Below, piece after piece: positions 24,598 through 32,076 of a stretch of DNA of 34,225 bases (position 1 is the first letter of the stretch; every line of letters starts with the position of its first letter). The position numbers and the translations under genes were made by a program. The DNA comes from Micromonospora sp. CB01531. Its GTDB lineage: Bacteria; Actinomycetota; Actinomycetes; Mycobacteriales; Micromonosporaceae. Location: positions 1 to 34,225 of the forward strand of contig NZ_LWLS01000122.1 in NCBI RefSeq assembly GCF_001905095.1, read 5' to 3'. The notes under the pieces are model-generated. The model searched no databases. It was not told the DNA's origin and saw only the letters and a program-made list of their open reading frames with translations.

Positions 24598-25551
24598 ATG
24601 GGTCGTCGACGGAGGATCACGTGGCGGCATGTCGCCGCCGCGCTGCTGGCGCTGACCATGGGAGCGGTCGTCCTGCCGGCGCCCGCGCAGGCGGTGGACT
24701 ACCCCGGCGGGCGGCGCATCTACAGCGTCGCGCTCGGGGCCATCCCTGCCGCCGGCGCGCCCGCCACCGGTCCGGTCTGGGTCCGGCTGGCGACCTACTA
24801 CTTCTTCGGCAACGGCACGGTGACCGAGAGCTTCTGGTACTGGAACCGGGCCACCGTCGTCGGGGCCGCCGGCACGGGCGTCCGGACGACCGGCTGCACC
24901 GGCCACGACTGCGAGGTGCGGACGGCCGCCGGGTTCCAGCCTGGTGGCGTCGTGAAGTCCCTGAGCGGCACGTACACCAACTCCGGTGACAGCATCACCA
25001 TCACCTGGAGCGGGGACGTCCAGGAAACCTGGGCGGTCAGCCAGCCCGCCAGCGACCTGGCCCGGCTCGACTTCGTCAGCTCCAACTACGGGGTCACCGT
25101 CGGCTGGGGCTTCGGCAGTTCCGCCTCGAACGACGCGTACACGCCGGTCAGCAACATCCCGCTGGCCCAGTACACCGGCCGGTACGCCGGCTACAGCGGA
25201 AGCACCGGTGCCGCCGGCCCCAGCGGGATGGACCTCCGCTCGTTCGCCCGATGCAACGGGAACTGCCTGAGCTGGCTCAGCCCCCCGACCGCCACCTGTT
25301 CGTCCTGCCCGAACGGCGCGACCTCCGCCCCGATCCGCTACTACCTCGCGGGATCGGGCCGGCGGAACTTCTACGAGCACTGGTGCACCTGCTTGACGTC
25401 GAGCACCTGCTACACCGGTGGTTCGCACCGCAAGCCGCAGCTCCAGGTGATCGGCGACACTGGGACGTTCCACGGGTGGGTCGGCGTGGAGGCGTCCAAC
25501 TCCACGGCGAACACCGGCTACTTCGCGGTGCACTTCCACGTGAACGTCTGA
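24598..25551 (+). CDS. Secreted Cys- and aromatic-rich protein of unknown function
   Basis: A 317-residue exported protein with a twin-basic N-terminus, hydrophobic core and cleavage site near PAPAQA-VDY (residue 32). The mature part is rich in Tyr, Trp, Gly, Ser and Thr and looks all-beta. The Cys residues cluster as CTGHDC near 99-104 and as RCNGNCLSW, CSSCPNG and HWCTCLTSSTCY between about 218 and 278, suggesting disulfides. I do not recognise the family. ATG 24598 has AGGGGG 7 nt upstream and TACGAT as a possible -10 at 24556. It sits alone between decayed genes, so context gives no role. Confidence 0.7.
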   Translation: MGRRRRITWRHVAAALLALTMGAVVLPAPAQAVDYPGGRRIYSVALGAIPAAGAPATGPVWVRLATYYFFGNGTVTESFWYWNRATVVGAAGTGVRTTGCTGHDCEVRTAAGFQPGGVVKSLSGTYTNSGDSITITWSGDVQETWAVSQPASDLARLDFVSSNYGVTVGWGFGSSASNDAYTPVSNIPLAQYTGRYAGYSGSTGAAGPSGMDLRSFARCNGNCLSWLSPPTATCSSCPNGATSAPIRYYLAGSGRRNFYEHWCTCLTSSTCYTGGSHRKPQLQVIGDTGTFHGWVGVEASNSTANTGYFAVHFHVNV

Positions 25552-25554
25552 CCG

Positions 25555-25573
25555 GCCGGGGGCACCGCCCGGC
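25555..25573. terminator. Weak hairpin after the secreted protein gene
   Basis: GCCGGG and CCCGGC form a 6-bp stem with a 7-nt loop right after the stop at 25551. It lies before the convergent SRPBCC remnant. No T-tract is present. Its role as terminator is inferred from position. Confidence 0.35.
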
Positions 25574-25587
25574 TCAGGTCAGGGTGG

Positions 25588-25797
25588 TCAGGTCCAGGGG
25601 TCTGCCAGGCGGTCACCGTACGCCCGCGCGACGCCCTGAGCCATGCGCCGCATCGTTCGTCTCAGGGATGGCCGAAGGAGGAAGTGCAGACCGAAGGCGG
25701 CGTCGTACGATCCGCGCCAGATGATCGTCGTTCCGCCATCCGGCCTCTCCCTGAGCAGGACCTCCGCGCGGTAGTTCTTCAGGAATGGGTTGCTCAC
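25588..25797 (-). pseudogene. C-terminal remnant of an SRPBCC (polyketide cyclase-like) protein
   Basis: A 69-codon frame reads NPFLKNYRAEVLLRERPDGG followed by TTIIWRGSYDAAF and an amphipathic C-terminal helix (RRTMRRMAQGVARAYGD). That is the last two strands and long helix of SRPBCC proteins, which normally have about 140-150 residues. The first half is missing. Immediately upstream another minus frame ends with HLDGLDLALGDDEQRIV at 25809, out of frame with it. I read this as a truncated gene. A functional short ORF starting at GTG 25797 cannot be excluded. Confidence 0.45.
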
Positions 25798-25929
25798 GCC
25801 GTGTTCACACGATTCTCTGCTCGTCGTCGCCGAGGGCCAGGTCCAGGCCGTCCAGGTGGACCATCAATGACCAGCGTCGGCAATCCGGCCGAGGTGTCTT
25901 GCTGAGCGTCACGCTGGCCCCAGCAACGA

Positions 25930-26538
25930 TCAGCCGCTCAGCCAGATCGAGGCTCGCTTGATGTACGCGAGTTGTGCGGCGAAGGCGACCAGCGCGACCA
26001 CCACACCGAGCGCGATCGCCAACGTGGCGGATCCGCTGGCCAGTCCGGTCAGCAGGGTCGCCCCCAGGCCGATCAGCAGTCCGTTGATAGCGCCCACCAT
26101 GGCCGCCGTGGTCAGTAGCAGTTGCCAGCGAGAGGCGCTGCTGCCAACCGCCGCCGCGATCGTCCGCGTGTCTCCCCCGCCGGCCACCGCATCGGCGAAG
26201 AAGTCCTGATCACCGGCGAACTGGCGGTGATAGTAGGCGCGGATGCGCTGGATGCGCTTGAGATCCAGCGAGTTCTCCACCATGCTCTCCACCAGCCGGG
26301 CGAAGGTCAGCAGCCCGGTGATTATCAGGGTCGGCAGCACCGCGCCGAGGTACGGCTTGACCAGGTGTCCGCTGCTGGAGACGAAGCCCAGCCCGATCAG
26401 CGCGGCGGACAGCAGGGACAGGAACACGGTCGCCCGCCCGACGGACTCGGTGATCGTGGCGCTGCGCGAGGTCTGGAGCACGAAATGCTCGGTGGTCAGG
26501 GCGTTGAGCAGTCCCTGCTCGCGCGCGTCCTGGTCCAT
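25930..26538 (-). CDS. Four-helix membrane protein of unknown function
   Basis: A 202-residue integral membrane protein. An N-terminal cytoplasmic helix (about 1-30, EHFVLQTSRSATITESVGRA) precedes helices at about 35-53 and 65-84. A charged loop follows (ENSLDLKRIQRIRAYYHRQF and beyond, about 87-128), then helices at about 137-160 and 168-193. The EHFxLQxxRSxTIxE opening is a pattern I associate with conserved actinobacterial hypothetical proteins; no function is assigned. ATG 26538 has GGAGGGGG 8 nt upstream, a strong ribosome binding site. It appears intact and monocistronic. Confidence 0.75.
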   Translation of the reverse strand: MDQDAREQGLLNALTTEHFVLQTSRSATITESVGRATVFLSLLSAALIGLGFVSSSGHLVKPYLGAVLPTLIITGLLTFARLVESMVENSLDLKRIQRIRAYYHRQFAGDQDFFADAVAGGGDTRTIAAAVGSSASRWQLLLTTAAMVGAINGLLIGLGATLLTGLASGSATLAIALGVVVALVAFAAQLAYIKRASIWLSG

Positions 26539-26576
26539 GCCACCGCCCCCTCCGGTGCTGCCCGCCCCTCATATTA

Positions 26577-27237
26577 GGGAAGAAAAGGCTCTTCGCCTGG
26601 TCAACCACACTGTCCGAGCCTCTGCTGTTCAGGGCCGGCCACGGTGACGGACGACAAGACCACGCCCGATAATGGGCGGGGTAGCCCGGGACTCGTGGAC
26701 CCGCGAAGCATCGCACGTCGCTAGAAGGTCAGCCGCCGCTGTCCGCTCGTGCTGTGTAGTAGATGAACTCCTGGGAGCGGTCGACGTCGTTTGACCCGAT
26801 GCCGACGGACAGAGTGACTCGGCCAGACGAGTCGTGCTGCGTGCGGGAAGTGAGGTTGCGCCCGCCAGGTGCCCTTTCTGCCAGGGTGAGTTGAGGCCAG
26901 CGCAACCAAGAACCCTGACTCCTTCATACGAGTACGGTTGCGGGACATCGCGCGATGTCATCAGATGTCGCTTTGCACATTGCTGAGCATGACCCCCGTG
27001 CCGCCTTGTGCGGTCTGGTCTCGGCCGTCGCTGCTCGTCTGGCTGCTTCCTCGCTCCTTCCCGTCCGTTCTCGACTGGCCGGACCGCGCGCGTTTACGCC
27101 TGCGCCGAGGCGGTATTCGCGGCTGACTGCACCTGATCGGGGCGGCGGCCACAGTCAACATGCGGGTATCCGCCGTGGCCCAGCGGGCCAGCCACGGGCA
27201 GAAACGACCACGCCACGCAGTAGGGAAGGAAGCCAGC
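26577..27237. other. Gene-free region with a phased GATGTC palindrome
   Basis: About 660 bases between the membrane protein start and the alpha/beta hydrolase start. Open frames exist on both strands but lack ribosome binding sites and family signatures. The only striking structure is the 16-bp palindrome at 26944 with a third half-site (listed separately). The promoters of both divergent genes should lie here. Confidence 0.4.
26944..26969. promoter_or_regulatory. Palindrome GACATCGCGCGATGTC plus third half-site
   Basis: GACATCGCGCGATGTC (26944-26959) is a perfect 16-bp palindrome. A further GATGTC follows at 26964-26969. The three GACATC/GATGTC hexamers start at 26944, 26954 and 26964, exactly 10 bp apart and so on one face of the helix. 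This looks like a regulator binding site upstream of the hydrolase gene. No regulator gene is adjacent in the window. Confidence 0.45.
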
Positions 27238-27957
27238 ATGAACGGCAGACCACGCATTGTCCTGGTCCATGGCGCATGGGCCGACGGCTCCTGCTGGAGC
27301 GGCGTTATCGAACGCCTGCAGGCCGAGGGCTATCAGGTGACGGCCCCGCAGTTCCCCCTGACCTCGACGGCCGACGATGTCGCCCGGCTACGCCAAGTCC
27401 TGACCTTGCAGGACGGCCCAACGATCGTGGCCGGGCACTCCTACGGTGGTCAGATCATGACCGCCCTCGGCACCGACGCACCGAACGCGGTCGGACTGGT
27501 GTACATCGCGGCCTTCGGGCTGGACCAGGGGGAGTCGCTCGGCGCTCTGCTGTCGCAGGGCCCCACACCGCCGGCGCTGGAGCACTTGTTCACCGACAAG
27601 CAGGGCTTCATGTGGCAGCCGCAGGACGACTTCGTCCAGCACTTCGCGGCCGACGTCGACCCGGTCCAGGCCAAGGTGCTGCACGCCGTGCAGCAGCCAA
27701 TTGCCAGTTCAACCTTCTCGGAAGCGATGGGCGTTCCGGCCTGGAAATCGCTACCGTCCTGGTACCTCATCGCCACGCAGGACCAAGCGATCCCACCGGA
27801 CGCGCAGCGCATGTTCGCCAGCCGCATGGGCGCGACCACCAGCGAAGTCCCTGCCAGCCACCTCGCGATGGTTTCTCACCCCGACGAAGCGGCACAGCTC
27901 ATCAAGACGGCAGCCGAAACCCGGACCGCAATGCCGGCAGGTCGAGCACGCAGATGA
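27238..27957 (+). CDS. Alpha/beta-hydrolase fold esterase
   Basis: A 239-residue hydrolase. The oxyanion HG is at 11-12 in VLVHGAWADGSCW, the nucleophile Ser 68 in AGHSYGG, Asp 182 in ATQDQAIPP, and His 208 in ASHLAMVSHP. The HGAWADGSxW and HLAMVSHPDE signatures are those of the small esterases related to plant salicylate/methyl-ketone esterases and bacterial EstC-like enzymes. There is no signal peptide, so it is cytoplasmic. ATG 27238 has AGGGAAGGA upstream; the frame to 27160 is upstream read-through. The substrate is unknown. The mobile element cluster begins about 140 nt downstream. Confidence 0.88.
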   Translation: MNGRPRIVLVHGAWADGSCWSGVIERLQAEGYQVTAPQFPLTSTADDVARLRQVLTLQDGPTIVAGHSYGGQIMTALGTDAPNAVGLVYIAAFGLDQGESLGALLSQGPTPPALEHLFTDKQGFMWQPQDDFVQHFAADVDPVQAKVLHAVQQPIASSTFSEAMGVPAWKSLPSWYLIATQDQAIPPDAQRMFASRMGATTSEVPASHLAMVSHPDEAAQLIKTAAETRTAMPAGRARR

Positions 27958-28102
27958 CAAAAGCCACAAGCAGCGGTGGAGCCCGCTGTGCCGTACGGGG
28001 GTCGCAGTGCCGCGCCCGGGTCAACCGAACCCGGCAAACAGTTCGACCGTCCGCCGCTTCCCAGGTCAGCACCCTAATGTGGTGTCCGTGGGCTTCTCCT
28101 GA

Positions 28103-28127
28103 GTGCCCGTTGAACAACCAGGTCAGC
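28103..28127 (+). repeat. Left terminal inverted repeat of the IS5-family element
   Basis: It begins GTGCCCGTTGAACAACCAGG and ends TCAGC. It pairs with 32523-32547 (which reads GAGTCCGTTGAAGAACCAGG inward) with three mismatches in 25 bases and no gap. Confidence 0.75.
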
Positions 28128-28190
28128 GTGGGTGGGCGCAGCTGAGGTGGTGAAAATCCGAATAGGTTTCGGTGTGTCGTGCGGACACGA

Positions 28191-28249
28191 GGTGGGGCCT
28201 TCGGGTACGGCAGTGGTTGTCGAAGCCCCACCGCCCCGAAGGCCCCACC
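28191..28249 (+). promoter_or_regulatory. 15-bp hairpin directly before the transposase start
   Basis: GGTGGGGCCTTCGGG (28191-28205) pairs perfectly with CCCGAAGGCCCCACC (28235-28249), with a 29-nt loop. The stem ends on the base before the GTG start at 28250. In read-through transcripts it would hide the initiation region. This is a known way for insertion sequences to avoid expression driven by outside promoters. The role is inferred. Confidence 0.5.
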
Positions 28250-28710
28250 GTGTCTTTCTACCTGGTCTGCGGCCAGGCCGCTGCCGCACCCCCGCCTGCC
28301 GCGTCCGAGCACCTGCCCACCGCCCGGCCCCGCCGCTACCCGTCCGACACCAGCGACGTCGAATGGGAGCTGATCGCCGCGTACCTGCCCGCCGGCGGCA
28401 GCGGCGAACGGGGTGGTCGCCCGGTGACCTACCCGCGCCGTGACATCGTCGACGCGATCCGCTACCTCGACCACAACAGCTGCGTGTGGCGCGCGCTGCC
28501 GGTCGACTTCCCGCCCTGGCCGACCGTCTACCACTACTTCCGCACCTGGGTCCGCGACGGCACCCTCACCCGCCTGCACGCCGGCCTGCGTGAACAGATC
28601 CGCACCGCCGAAGGCCGCAACGCCACCCCATCCGCAGCGATCATGGACTCCCAGTCCGTGCGCGCGGCCGAGACCGTCGCCAAGACCAGCCGCGGCTACG
28701 ACGCCGGCAA
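28250..28710 (+). pseudogene. IS5-family transposase, N-terminal part (interrupted)
   Basis: Codons 1 to 153 of a DDE transposase: YPSDTSDVEWELIAAYLP, then VDAIRYLDHNSCVWRALPVD, WPTVYHYFRTWVRDG, and the first catalytic Asp 133 in AIMDSQSVRA. The domain of unknown function DUF4096 and the helix-turn-helix typical of IS5 are recognisable. The gene breaks at RGYDAG, where the RIT element begins; the frame then runs on to a stop at 28780 in foreign sequence. GTG 28250 is preferred as start, though GTG 28172 is in frame. Joined to 32077-32527 it makes an uninterrupted 303-residue protein. Confidence 0.85.
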
Positions 28711-28743
28711 TTATCTGGGTCGGTTGGTTATGCCGGGCCGACC
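28705..28743 (+). repeat. Left outer inverted repeat of the RIT element
   Basis: A 39-bp sequence starting CGGCAATTATCTGGGTCGG and ending GGGCCGACC. It matches the reverse complement of 32012-32050 with one mismatch (T for G at 28720). Its first six bases, CGGCAA, also form the direct repeat shared with 32071-32076. Confidence 0.9.
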
Positions 28744-28794
28744 CGGATCGGGGCTGGTCCTCGACGGCATGGCTGGTTGATCTGGCGGCATAAC
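28727..28794. repeat. Left-end inner inverted repeat pair of the RIT element
   Basis: GTTATGCCG (28727-28735, inside the outer repeat) recurs inverted as CGGCATAAC at 28786-28794, ahead of the first recombinase gene. It mirrors the pair at the right end and may be a binding site for the recombinases. Confidence 0.55.
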
Positions 28795-28850
28795 GAACGC
28801 CGGGTCTCCGCTGCCTCCTTCATTGGAGCTTCTCGAAGGAGGCGTGTGTC

Positions 28851-30077
28851 ATGGTGACGCAGGGCCGGTATCCGGTGCGGCCGAGTGGGCCGCTGGCCGA
28901 GTGGGTGCATCCGTTCCGGGAAGAGCTGATCCGTCGAGGGTTCAGGGCGCGGACGGCTCAGGACCATGCTTATGTGCTGGCGCATTTGAGCCGTTGGCTG
29001 CAGCGGGAGAGTCTGGATCCGGCCGAGTTCGGCGCCGAGGGGATCGCGGCGTTCGCCGTGGCGCGTCGGGATGGCGGGTATCGGCGGTGGCGGACAGTGG
29101 AGTCGCTGCGGTTGATGCTGGACTATCTGCGCGGACATGGTGCGCTGCCGGCCGAGGAACCGCGGATGGTGGGTCCGGTCGATGAGGTGCTGGAACGGTA
29201 TCGACTCTGGCTTCGGCGCGAGCGCCGCCTGGGCGAGCAGACGGTTGGCTTGCGCCTGTTGTGGGCTCGCAAGTTCCTGTTGGCCCAGGTCGTCGATGGG
29301 AGCCTGGGGCTGGACCGGCTTGATCCAGATGCGGTGACCGGGTTCGTGCTGCACATGTCATGGCGGTATTCGACAGGGTCCATGAAGACGGCCACCTCGG
29401 GTCTGCGGTCGTTGCTGCGGTTCCTGTTCGTCGCCGGGGACGTCAATCGTGATCTGCCGTCGGTGGTGCCGTCGGTGGCTGGGTGGCGGTTGAGCGCGTT
29501 GCCGGTCGGTGCGGACGACGAGGCGGTGGCCGCGCTGCTGGCCTGCTGTGATCGGGCCACCGCGGTCGGGCGGCGGGACCTGGCGGTGCTGTTACTGATG
29601 GCGCGGCTGGGGCTGCGGGCGGTGGAACTCGCGCGGCTGCGCTTGGATGACGTGGACTGGCGCGGCGGTGAGCTGGTGGTCCGGGGCAAAGGCGGCCGCG
29701 TCGATTGGATGCCGCTGCCCCACGACGTGGGCGCTGCGCTGGCCGACTACCTGCGGCACGGCCGCCGTCCCTCACGGTTGCGGGAGGTGTTCCTGCGCAC
29801 GACCGGCCCGGACGCCCCGATGACGCGGCAGTCGATCGTGATGGTGCCGCGCCGTGTCTCGCAGCGGGCCGGCATCCCCGTCGTCGGGGCGCACCAGTTG
29901 CGGCACCGGGCCGCCTGCCGGGTGCTGGCCGACGGCGGATCCCTGGCCGAGGTCGCCGAGTTGCTGCGGCACAACGATCTTGCGACCACGGCGATCTACG
30001 CGAAAGTCGACCTGGCCGCCCTGGCCGCGGTCGTGCGGCCCTGGCCTGCGGAGGGCGACGATGACCGGGCTGCGTGA
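28851..30077 (+). CDS. RIT tyrosine recombinase A
   Basis: A 408-residue site-specific recombinase of the lambda-integrase family. The N-terminal half holds SAM-like core-binding helices, with an extra about 100-residue extension compared with XerC/D. The catalytic domain has Arg 256 in GLRAVELARL, HQLRHR with His 348 and Arg 351, His 374 in LLRHND, and the nucleophile Tyr 383 in TTAIYAKV, nine residues after His 374 as usual. ATG 28851 follows GAAGGAGG. It overlaps recombinase B by 17 bases. The three proteins probably act together on the element ends; their division of labour is unknown. Confidence 0.92.
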   Translation: MVTQGRYPVRPSGPLAEWVHPFREELIRRGFRARTAQDHAYVLAHLSRWLQRESLDPAEFGAEGIAAFAVARRDGGYRRWRTVESLRLMLDYLRGHGALPAEEPRMVGPVDEVLERYRLWLRRERRLGEQTVGLRLLWARKFLLAQVVDGSLGLDRLDPDAVTGFVLHMSWRYSTGSMKTATSGLRSLLRFLFVAGDVNRDLPSVVPSVAGWRLSALPVGADDEAVAALLACCDRATAVGRRDLAVLLLMARLGLRAVELARLRLDDVDWRGGELVVRGKGGRVDWMPLPHDVGAALADYLRHGRRPSRLREVFLRTTGPDAPMTRQSIVMVPRRVSQRAGIPVVGAHQLRHRAACRVLADGGSLAEVAELLRHNDLATTAIYAKVDLAALAAVVRPWPAEGDDDRAA

Positions 30078-30990
30078 GGCGGCCGACCGTTACCTGGCCA
30101 TCCGTCGGGGCCTGGGCTACAAGCTGAAGATCGAGGGCCGGATGCTCGGCCAGTTCATCGGATTCTGCGATGCCCGCGGGATCGAGCACATCACGGCCGC
30201 CGCGGCCCTTGCCTGGGCCACGACCCCGACCGACGCCGACGTTTCCTGGTGGGCGGCCAGACTGACCGTGATCCGCGAGTTCGCCCGGTTCCTGGCCGCA
30301 TCCGACGAACGCACCGAGATCCCGCCCACCGATCTGCTGCCGCGCACCGGCGACAACCGCATCCGGCCCTACCTGTATTCACCCGCGGAGATCGCCGCGC
30401 TGCTGCAGGCGGCACGCAACCTTGCGCATCCGCTTCGCGCCGCCACATTCGAGGCCCTCATCGGCCTGATGGCCACCACCGGCATCCGCACCGGGGAAGC
30501 GATCGGCCTGGACCGTGAGGACACCGACCTCGCCAGAGGCATCCTGGTGATCCGGGGCACCAAGTTCGGCAAGTCCCGCCTGGTCCCGCTGCACGCCACG
30601 ACCGTGGAACATCTCACGGCCTACCAGCGGCGACGTGACCAGTTGTGTCCACGGCCAGCGACCACGGCATTCTTCCTGTCCAGCGCCGGCACCCGCCTGA
30701 ACTCCACCAGCACCAGCAAGGCCTTCACCCGCATCCTGAAGGCCGCGGCGATCACCGCCGGCGCCGGCACGGCGAAACCACGCCTTTACGACCTGCGCCA
30801 CACCTTCGCGGTGACCACCTTGACCAGCTGGTACGCCGCCGACACCGACGTCGCGCATCTGCTGCCGGCCCTGTCGACCTACCTCGGACACATCAGCCCC
30901 GCGACGACCTACTGGTATCTGCACGCCTGCCCACAGTTGATGACCGAGGCCGTCAAACGGCTGGAAGCATCCTGGAGGGATCCGTCGTGA
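30061..30990 (+). CDS. RIT tyrosine recombinase B
   Basis: A 309-residue tyrosine recombinase. N-terminal core-binding region (LREAADRYLAIRRGLGYKLK) at 4-23, then the catalytic domain with Arg 143 in TTGIRTGEAIGL, Lys around 168-171, YDLRHT with Arg 246 and His 247, His 277 in YLGHIS and Tyr 286 in TTYWYLHA. Tyr 243 replaces the more usual His of the H-x-x-R box, a tolerated variant. ATG 30061 lies inside the end of gene A, and the stop overlaps the start of gene C (GTGA), so the trio is translationally coupled. It is the middle member, as in other RIT elements. Confidence 0.92.
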   Translation: MTGLREAADRYLAIRRGLGYKLKIEGRMLGQFIGFCDARGIEHITAAAALAWATTPTDADVSWWAARLTVIREFARFLAASDERTEIPPTDLLPRTGDNRIRPYLYSPAEIAALLQAARNLAHPLRAATFEALIGLMATTGIRTGEAIGLDREDTDLARGILVIRGTKFGKSRLVPLHATTVEHLTAYQRRRDQLCPRPATTAFFLSSAGTRLNSTSTSKAFTRILKAAAITAGAGTAKPRLYDLRHTFAVTTLTSWYAADTDVAHLLPALSTYLGHISPATTYWYLHACPQLMTEAVKRLEASWRDPS

Positions 30991-31973
30991 CCAGCCTGGC
31001 CCCGATCATGCAAGGGTTCTTCACCGAGCGGCTGGCTCAGCGTCGCGCCAGCGAACACACCGTCGCCGCCTACCGCGACACCTTCCGACTGCTGCTGCGC
31101 TACGCCCAACAGCAACTCGGCAGACCACCCGCAGCCTTGGACCTGGCCGACATCGGCGCCGACCTCGTCGGCCGCTTCCTCGACCATTTGGAAGCCAACC
31201 GGAACAACAGCATCACCACCCGCAACGCCCGGCTGGCCGCGATCCACTCCCTGTTCAACTACGCCGCACTGCGCTGTCCCGAACACGCCCTGCTCATCCA
31301 ACGCGTCCTCGCGATTCCCCAGAAACGCGCCGATTCCACCGACGTGTGCTTCCTGACCCGCGCCGAGACCGACGCGCTGCTGGCCGTCCCGGACCAGTCC
31401 ACCCCGCAGGGCCGCCGCGACCACCTACTGCTGCTCGTCGCCACGCAGACCGGGCTACGCGTGTCCGAACTGACCTCGCTGACCTGCGACGACGCCGAAC
31501 TCGGACCCGGAGCGCATCTACGCTGCACCGGGAAAGGCCGCAAACAACGCTGCACCCCGCTGACCCGAACCACCGCCCGGCTACTCCAACGTTGGATCAC
31601 CGACCGACACGCCGCACCAGACGACCCGCTGTTCCCCAACCGCACCGGTGGACACCTCAGCCGCGACGCCGTCGCCGACCTGCTCGACAAGTACCTGCCC
31701 ACCGCCGCCGCGGCCTGCCCGACCCTCGCCTCCAAGAACGTCACCCCGCACACCATGCGCCACACCGCCGCGATGACACTGCTGCACGCCGGCGTCGACA
31801 CCTCCACCATCGCCCTCTGGCTCGGGCACGCCAACACGAAAGCCACCGACATCTACCTCCACGCCGACATGGCCCTGAAAGAGAAAGCGCTAGCCCGCAC
31901 CGCACCACGCCCCCAGGACACGAAGCGCTATCGCCCCACCGACAGCCTCCTGGCCTTCCTGGAAAACCTGTAG
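30987..31973 (+). CDS. RIT tyrosine recombinase C
   Basis: A 328-residue XerC/D-like recombinase. Core-binding domain at about 5-110 (LAQRRASEHTVAAYRDTFRL); catalytic residues Arg 158 in GLRVSELTSL, Lys near 183, HTMRHT with His 255 and Arg 258, His 281 in WLGHANT, and Tyr 290 in TDIYLHAD. GTG 30987 has TGGAGGGA 6 nt upstream and overlaps the gene B stop. The gene ends exactly where the right-end repeats begin: its TAG at 31971-31973 shares its last base with a GTTATCCCGGG copy. The product appears complete. Confidence 0.93.
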   Translation: MTSLAPIMQGFFTERLAQRRASEHTVAAYRDTFRLLLRYAQQQLGRPPAALDLADIGADLVGRFLDHLEANRNNSITTRNARLAAIHSLFNYAALRCPEHALLIQRVLAIPQKRADSTDVCFLTRAETDALLAVPDQSTPQGRRDHLLLLVATQTGLRVSELTSLTCDDAELGPGAHLRCTGKGRKQRCTPLTRTTARLLQRWITDRHAAPDDPLFPNRTGGHLSRDAVADLLDKYLPTAAAACPTLASKNVTPHTMRHTAAMTLLHAGVDTSTIALWLGHANTKATDIYLHADMALKEKALARTAPRPQDTKRYRPTDSLLAFLENL

Positions 31974-32028
31974 TTATCCCGGGCCGACCACCCCGCCGTC
32001 AGGACAGACGCGGTCGGCCCGGCATAAC
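31973..32028. repeat. Right-end inner inverted repeat pair of the RIT element
   Basis: The 17-bp sequence at 31973-31989 (GTTATCCCGGGCCGACC) is repeated inverted at 32012-32028 with one mismatch. The second copy is the inner part of the outer repeat. Outer and inner copies thus exist at both ends of the element in mirror symmetry. It may also act as a terminator after recombinase C. Confidence 0.7.
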
Positions 32029-32050
32029 CAACCGCCCCAGATAATTGCCG
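32012..32050 (-). repeat. Right outer inverted repeat of the RIT element
   Basis: Reverse complement of 28705-28743 with a single mismatch in 39 bases. It ends with TTGCCG at 32045-32050. Between it and the transposase remainder lies a 20-bp palindrome, TTATCCCGGGACCGGGATAA (32051-32070), that has no counterpart at the left end. Confidence 0.9.
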
Positions 32051-32070
32051 TTATCCCGGGACCGGGATAA

Positions 32071-32076
32071 CGGCAA
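32071..32076 (+). repeat. Direct repeat CGGCAA bounding the RIT element (right copy)
   Basis: CGGCAA here and at 28705-28710 flank the element. One copy is needed to rebuild the transposase codons GCC-GGC-AAG. A 6-bp shared sequence fits the strand-exchange overlap used by tyrosine recombinases, rather than a staggered-cut duplication. Confidence 0.75.

Larger units (their letters stand above)
28711..32070 (+). mobile_element. RIT (recombinase-in-trio) element
   Basis: A 3360-bp element with three consecutive, overlapping tyrosine recombinase genes in one direction and long near-perfect inverted repeats at the ends. This is the defining plan of RIT elements. It is bounded by CGGCAA at 28705-28710 and 32071-32076 and by ends TTATC and GATAA. 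Deleting it with one CGGCAA joins codon 153 of the transposase to the downstream half in frame, giving GYDAG-KKVNG, the normal IS5 sequence. No cargo gene is present. All three recombinases keep their catalytic residues, so the element may still be active. Confidence 0.9.

Noticed and set aside
28061..28070. CCAGGTCAGC, identical to part of the IS left terminal repeat 57 bp away
   Set aside because: Only 10 bases match with no further similarity around them; probably chance.
26955..28145. Long plus-strand open frame across the hydrolase gene
   Set aside because: The real hydrolase lies in another frame with a ribosome binding site and catalytic triad; this frame has neither.
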